From Isohypsibius dastychi (Eukaryota; Tardigrada; Eutardigrada; Parachela; Isohypsibiidae): 21,660 nt of DNA. The notes below the pieces were generated by a model. It was not told the DNA's origin. It did not search any database and saw only the letters and a program-made list of their open reading frames with translations. The translations under genes were made by a program, and so were the position numbers. Below, piece by piece: positions 17,622 to 21,660 of this stretch (its first letter is position 1; every line of letters begins with the position of its first letter). Where the stretch lies: contig JAQIWT010000383.1 in assembly GCA_034696485.1 (NCBI GenBank), positions 1 to 21,660 on the forward strand, in the 5' to 3' direction.

Positions 17622-18114
17622 GGAGGCAAGTCAAATAATAATAAGCAGAACTTCAAAAAGTCAGGTTTGAATTTAGGACCAGATGCGACAAATTTGACGC
17701 TTCCAAGTACACCAGTAACTCGGAAGGAGAAGAGATTTCGTTTTGGAGATGGAAACGAGGACAATTATTTTTTTTACCGGAATCGACTCACAATAACTAT
17801 GCTGATATATTCACAGCAGTTCCGAAGAAGAAACACCACGACGGAAGCGAAAATCCAAATTTGAGGATATTGCAGAAACTCAAGGCCGGCAGTTTGAAAT
17901 TCAGCTGAAGCATGAAGAGAAAGAATCAAAAGATCGGGATGAGATTAAAGTGCTGCTGAAGGAGAGGAATGATGTTGCACGAGCAAAAGCGAATTACATG
18001 CGAGTCCTGGTTGAGCACATGACCGGAAGAGTTTTTGTCGATGAGCAAGAACCAGAAGAAGCAGAGATTATTCGGGAAGCGGATGATCACGATAGTTTTA
18101 TGGCAGATTCCTAA
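17622..18114 (+). pseudogene. Probable C-terminal part of the SANT gene, out of frame
   Basis: Directly after the TAA at 17619 the same frame stays open to about 17770 (GGKSNNNKQNFKKSG, TLPSTPVTRKEKRF). After an eight-T run the sense shifts frame (THNNYADIFTA). A third frame from 17818 to TAA at 18112-18114 encodes about 98 residues of charged, probably coiled-coil sequence: SSEEETPRRKRKSKFED, then EKESKDRDEIKVLLKERND and an acidic tail ending HDSFMADS. A basic patch followed by a coiled coil is typical of the C-terminal half of these proteins. An alternative intron ending at TATTCACAG (17816) could skip part of the damage, but no donor in the right phase was found. Confidence 0.6.
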
Positions 18115-18260
18115 TGTTTTTTGTGCTCTTACCGGGTTTCCCAAAAACCGGAATCTCATTCTAGCTATTTGGATTCACCCAGTTCTTTGAATAAATCGTG
18201 ATGTTTGGATTTTGCGACAAAGATTTATTTCACGAGTTTAAGGCAAGCATAAAAACAGAA

Positions 18261-18923
18261 CTAAACAAACATTTTCGCCACAATGGAATCTCGCCAGGCA
18301 GTATCCGTATTGAAAATTTCGTCCTGTTCAATAACTTCTTCGTCAGCTTGAAAATCAATTTGCTGTTCCGAATCCTCGACGTCTTTACTTGTCAGTAGCA
18401 CATTATGGAGAATAGCACAAACAACGATAACTTGGTTGCGGAAAATTTCATTCATAAATTGAAGATTCAGCAGAATTCGGAATTTTGATTTGAACAATGA
18501 TCAATCCGACTGCAACTTTCATTTCCGGGCAAAACCCTTGCCTTCCCACATCACTTTTCCGAATCAAGCTTGGTCGCAGATCTTCCACCAGTTTCTGAAA
18601 TTGTTCAGCTGTTGTTCTAAAATAGTCCTTGAAGATTCCATCTGGGCGCCTGAATAAAATACTGTTATAAGTTTACAGTGTAATTTTGTCTGTTGGGATC
18701 AGTCCGGCAAAAAATACTCACTCATAAAAGTTTTCGAGGAGCGCTTGGCAGTATTTTCTGTCAACCTGATTTTCAGATGTTCCTATTTGCAGCAACAACA
18801 AAATATCATCCAAAATAGTCGCAAACAGCCGCGGTTTTCCCAAAAAAGTTTCCCGATCACTTCCTCAGTATCAGAATCTGAATCATCAAATTCATCCAAG
18901 GCCATTAACATTTGTTGTTCCAT
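18261..18923 (-). pseudogene. PIF/Harbinger transposase, internally deleted
   Basis: Minus strand. The start is an ATG at 18921-18923 with an acidic N-terminus (MEQQMLMALDEFDDSDSDTE). A frameshift in a T-run near 18855 leads to FATILDDILLLL and KYCQALLENFYE at a GTGAGT donor. A 72-nt intron (18650-18721, acceptor TTTATTCAG) joins in phase to GIFKDYFRTTAEQFQKLVED and MKVAVGLII, the helical N-terminal domain of HARBI1-like transposases. The sequence then passes in another frame straight to FKSKFRILLN and RNQVIVVCAILHNVLL, the conserved C-terminal end after the last catalytic Glu. The whole DDE core, usually some 150 to 200 residues, is missing at about 18495. It ends at 18261, 147 bp from the convergent SANT gene. 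It cannot catalyse transposition. Confidence 0.85.
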
Positions 18924-19297
18924 GTTGCTCCAAAAAAATGCAAAACTGTGCCGAAGATTGTGAGAAATGTAGAATGCGAAAGATCTCTGGTATGTGAAAA
19001 CTGGAGATAAAACCTCCAGTTTTATTTTAATGGAGCAGTATGTACTCGGTCATATGGGAGATTTTGATTTTCGGCCACACACTGGTATGGTAGCACACCG
19101 CAGGTAAAATGCCAGAGATATCGCCCATAGCATTTTCGGACGCAAGGTGCTTGCTACCAGTGGTAGCATTTCTGGACACGCCAGCGAGGTACTATCACCA
19201 GAAGTGCCCACATGGGCTGCTTTGATGCGATTACCGTACGGTGGTATAGGCTCTTTCAGCCATTTACCATACCATGGTTGAATATCCGGACTGGCTC

Positions 19298-19300
19298 TAA
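19298..19300. repeat. Right target-site duplication TAA
   Basis: TAA directly after the terminal GGACTGGCTC, matching 16803-16805. Confidence 0.85.
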
Positions 19301-20015
19301 GTGGTCACTCTAGTTTGACACGTGTCACATGTCACGTGGTGCAGTGTGGAGCCTTGATGGCGCAGTGCAACTGCAACAAGCTCATCGAGACCGGTTCTGG
19401 TGTTGCCCACCCTAGCCTCAAATTTCTGAGGAAACGAAATCGTCTCCCTCGGTTTTTACCTGATCCCTGAGCGGTCCGGTAGAAATTTAAAAAACCTGGA
19501 GATCTAAGAGAAAAGCCTCATTTTCTCATTGCGCATGAAGAGTCAGTCGCACCCACATACTAAGTCACTACTGTTTTTTTTCCTGATTCACCGACACAAA
19601 GTTTTCTGAAACTGACCTTCAGTTTGACCGCTATCTAATACATATTCTTGGAGACTGGTAGATAGCGGTGAAAACCGGCTTGAAGGTAAGCTTGATTCCG
19701 AGGATTGCTTTTCGCCAATACTTAACGTAAAATTAAGGGCTATAGATCAGCTGATCGGGCTTGAAAATTTATAAGTTTGATCGAGCGGAATTTCGGAATC
19801 TCAAACCTGAATTTTTTATTGATCAAAAACTCAAGGTCACCAGCGAAACAAATGTTGAATTTTCCGCAAAATATCATTTTTGAATTTCACATGCTATCTT
19901 CATGCAGTGAACTGCATTCGATAGACTTCAATTAATTACAGTTGATAAGCTTTTTGAATGATTTTTTTCGATAAGTGAATTTTCAGATCATTTGAACCAA
20001 GTTCCATTCTAGAGA
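19301..20015. other. Non-coding stretch with E-box-like cluster
   Basis: No credible gene. At 19317-19340 CACGTG occurs twice with CACATG between, the first inside the palindrome GACACGTGTC, resembling bHLH-factor sites. The motif ATTCACCGACACAA occurs here near 19586 and again near 20222. A nested stem-loop lies at 19615-19687. Confidence 0.5.
19615..19687. repeat. Nested inverted repeat / stem-loop
   Basis: ACCGCTATCTA (19627-19637) pairs exactly with TAGATAGCGGT (19659-19669) across a 21-nt loop. Outside it ACCTTCA (19615-19621) pairs exactly with TGAAGGT (19681-19687). This is either an imperfect foldback or the ends of a tiny element. There is no U-tract downstream. Confidence 0.75.
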
Positions 20016-20234
20016 TCAAACGAAAAACCACAAGTTCAAGGACAAAGTGTCCACTGGCAACTCATCCACGGTCACCGATATTTCAAAGTTGACCCTTTCA
20101 CCGTGATGAAAATTTATTAAATCATTGAGCTTTTTGTTTTTTTGATTTTCCATGGAATAATCATGGACAGCCTCCGGACGTCGGGAGTACCACAAGCGGG
20201 TTGCATAAGCAATTTTTCCCTCATTCACCGACAC
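20016..20234 (-). CDS. Hypothetical 72-codon ORF
   Basis: A minus frame open from 20234 to 20016, partly lysine/asparagine-rich (MENQKNKKLND) with a beta-like end (RVNFEISVTVDELP). No splice sites, no recognised motif. May be chance. Confidence 0.2.
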   Translation of the reverse strand: MSVNEGKIAYATRLWYSRRPEAVHDYSMENQKNKKLNDLINFHHGERVNFEISVTVDELPVDTLSLNLWFFV

Positions 20235-20553
20235 AAGACAAAATAGACTTCCTGTTTCAAGACTTCACAATGAACAACCGTAACCAATTATCCAGAAACA
20301 TCCCTGTTTATTGAGTCAACAAGTTCATGGTTTTGTTACCACAACTCATGGCAAGGAGCAAGAGAGCAAAGAAACGGAGAAAAAAATCACCCATCTCCAT
20401 CTTCCATCGACACTCATCTCCGCAAGGGGGTAAAATTTGTTTTTGCTCTCGTGAACAATTTTGTTTTCGTGGGCTTTCCGATGTTTATCGCTTTCGAATC
20501 GGTTCAAACTCAAGCCCTTGTCCAGTGTTGTCACAATATGATAAAATTATCGA

Positions 20554-20813
20554 TACAAGCATTCCACGAAATCTTGCCAGCCACCATAACTACGATGAAT
20601 TTGCCAGCCACCCTTGGACCCTGTGCTATAAAAGCTGACCTCTTCCGGCGGAAGGCGAGCTTTTCAAGGGTGTCCAATCCGTTAAAATATTCGTGCTCGA
20701 CGATCGCCCGACCAAACAAAAATAACGGTTGACTATGTGACGTTTTGATTGATTAGAGGGCTGGCAAACTTATAGTGTTACGGTGGCTGGCAAGATTTCG
20801 TGGAATGCTTGTA
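20554..20813. repeat. Long inverted repeat (foldback or MITE-like)
   Basis: The 32 nt at 20554-20585 are an exact reverse complement of 20782-20813, with 196 nt between. The similarity extends inward: TTGCCAGCC at 20601 is mirrored by GGCTGGCAA at 20759, making arms of about 55 bp with a mismatched middle. TTGCCAGCC also occurs twice within the left arm. The loop has no ORF of note; GCTATAAAAGC near 20626 resembles a TATA box but no transcript is evident. No clear target duplication flanks the arms. Confidence 0.85.
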
Positions 20814-21660
20814 CTTCAATATAATAATTGATGACGTGATTTTTTTTCAGGGGTATTTTTATCGATTTGATAATACATGATATTTTGTAGAATATGATCC
20901 ACAATATTCAAATTTATTGATATTATCAATTGGATTTTTTGCTGTTTATCTGCCATTCAAAAATCAACATTCTTCTCCATCGTTCCAGATGGTGGTTCTG
21001 AATAAATGCAGAATGGACGACTAAACTCAAGATTTCAAGGGGAAGCAGCCACTTTTGATACAAAAAAGTATGCAGACAAAATACGGATTGGAGGAAAACC
21101 CCAACAATTCATAGTGATAAGCTGCTCAAATCGTACAGCCTACTCCGACTGCCAACTTCTGCTGCTTTTGAGGTATGCATTAGGAGTAGGCCTTCCGAGC
21201 GAGGCAGACAAGGCGAGGGGTGGGGGTGGGCTGGCAGGGTGATTAGAGGTTTCAAATTTTTTTAACTTGTTAGTCTTTGGGAGGTGTGGCCTGAGGTCTC
21301 AAATTGACCAATGGGATTACCTCTTCAAAACTTCTATGAAATGCACCTCTTTCGCCCGTTATTCGTTAACCGATGCTAGGTCCTGTCCCTTGGGGGGACG
21401 GGGAAGACGAAAAAAATACTTCTCTACGTCTTCGCTAAAAAGTTCAAGCCACTTCTGCCTGTTCTCTCACAAGCAAGGTGCCCGTCGCCTGGAATGATCG
21501 AAAAATAAGCCGTTACTCCCAAGACATAGAGAATTCACTAAAGGATAGTATCAGTGACTTAAATGATGCGGAATAAAATCCCTGCACAGTTATGAATTAT
21601 TGAAAAATCACGTTTTTCGGGCAGACACGTAAGAGCAGCGTCAGTGATGAGTCACCTGCC
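20814..21660. other. Non-coding stretch to window end
   Basis: AT-rich to about 21000, then mixed. The plus strand has ORFs of 78 codons (21006-21242) and 76 codons (21267-21497) with no recognisable motif, the first running into the G-rich run. GCCTACTCC (21138) and GGAGTAGGC (21183) form a 9-bp inverted repeat. Nothing else identified. Confidence 0.5.
21217..21239 (+). repeat. G-quadruplex motif
   Basis: GGGG T GGGGG T GGG CTGGCA GGG gives four tracts of at least three G with loops of 1, 1 and 6 nt. No gene context is visible. Confidence 0.7.

Larger units (their letters stand above)
16806..19297. mobile_element. PIF/Harbinger-type DNA transposon with intact ends
   Basis: The left end reads TAA then GAGCCAGTCCGGA (from 16806); the right end reads TCCGGACTGGCTC (to 19297) then TAA. 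That is a 13-bp exact terminal inverted repeat, imperfect for about 20 bp further, flanked by a 3-bp TAA duplication (16803-16805, 19298-19300), the signature of PIF/Harbinger insertion. A subterminal inverted pair (16979-16994 and 19230-19245) matches at 15 of 16 positions around ACCGTACGG. The 2,492-bp element holds the two expected genes tail to tail: a Myb/SANT-like DNA-binding protein (+) and a transposase (-). The transposase lacks its catalytic core, so this is a non-autonomous derivative. Intact ends and target duplication suggest later insertion than the Polinton decay. Confidence 0.92.

Noticed and set aside
1-21660. CRISPR array, bacterial operon or phage interpretation
   Set aside because: No regularly spaced direct repeats, no Shine-Dalgarno-led gene clusters. 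Spliceosomal introns and animal transposons show this is eukaryotic DNA.

Overview
This window looks like repeat-dominated chromosomal DNA from a small-intron invertebrate animal. Several coding segments are split by GT-AG introns of about 45 to 75 nt with pyrimidine-rich acceptors ending in CAG. No bacterial operon, Shine-Dalgarno, tRNA or rRNA signal is visible. The intron style would suit a nematode, but that is inference and no species is claimed. Almost all recognisable protein-coding sequence belongs to mobile elements in various states of decay.

Layout. 1-1600: mostly non-coding, with a small ORF, a dispersed repeat containing an ACGTTAT expansion, and a perfect 16-bp hairpin. 1635-3660 (+): a long frameshifted and stop-ridden coding relic, perhaps retroelement gag-like. 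3875-5851 (-): exons of an unrecognised spliced gene or genes; three exons (4556-5586) join in phase to give about 210 codons. 6084-10900: a dead Polinton/Maverick (virus-like DNA transposon). It has a convergent plus-strand ORF (6084-6575), then on the minus strand an adenovirus-type cysteine protease (about 6640-7124), the C-terminal part of a capsid protein (7151-7560) and a protein-primed family B DNA polymerase (about 7540-10900). 11829-12193 (+): a Ty3/gypsy reverse transcriptase/RNase H fragment, followed by the second copy of the dispersed repeat (12560-12800). 12855-15400 (-): unidentified coding-like blocks, one with a clear 47-nt intron. 15645-15810 (-): a possible retroelement integrase tail. 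16806-19297: a structurally complete PIF/Harbinger-type element with TAA target-site duplications, a Myb/SANT-like gene (+) and an internally deleted transposase (-). 19300-21660: no recognisable gene, but a perfect 32-bp inverted repeat, a stem-loop and a G-quadruplex motif.

How the parts relate. In an active Polinton the polymerase would copy the element, the capsid proteins would build a particle and the protease would mature it. Here all three are broken by stops, frameshifts and a deletion that fuses polymerase to capsid in one frame; integrase, packaging ATPase and the rest of the capsid set were not found. The Harbinger element has good ends and a readable SANT protein, but its transposase lacks the DDE core, so it could move only with help from elsewhere. 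The least explained material is the three-exon minus-strand gene (4556-5586) and the plus-strand ORF inside the Polinton (6084-6575).
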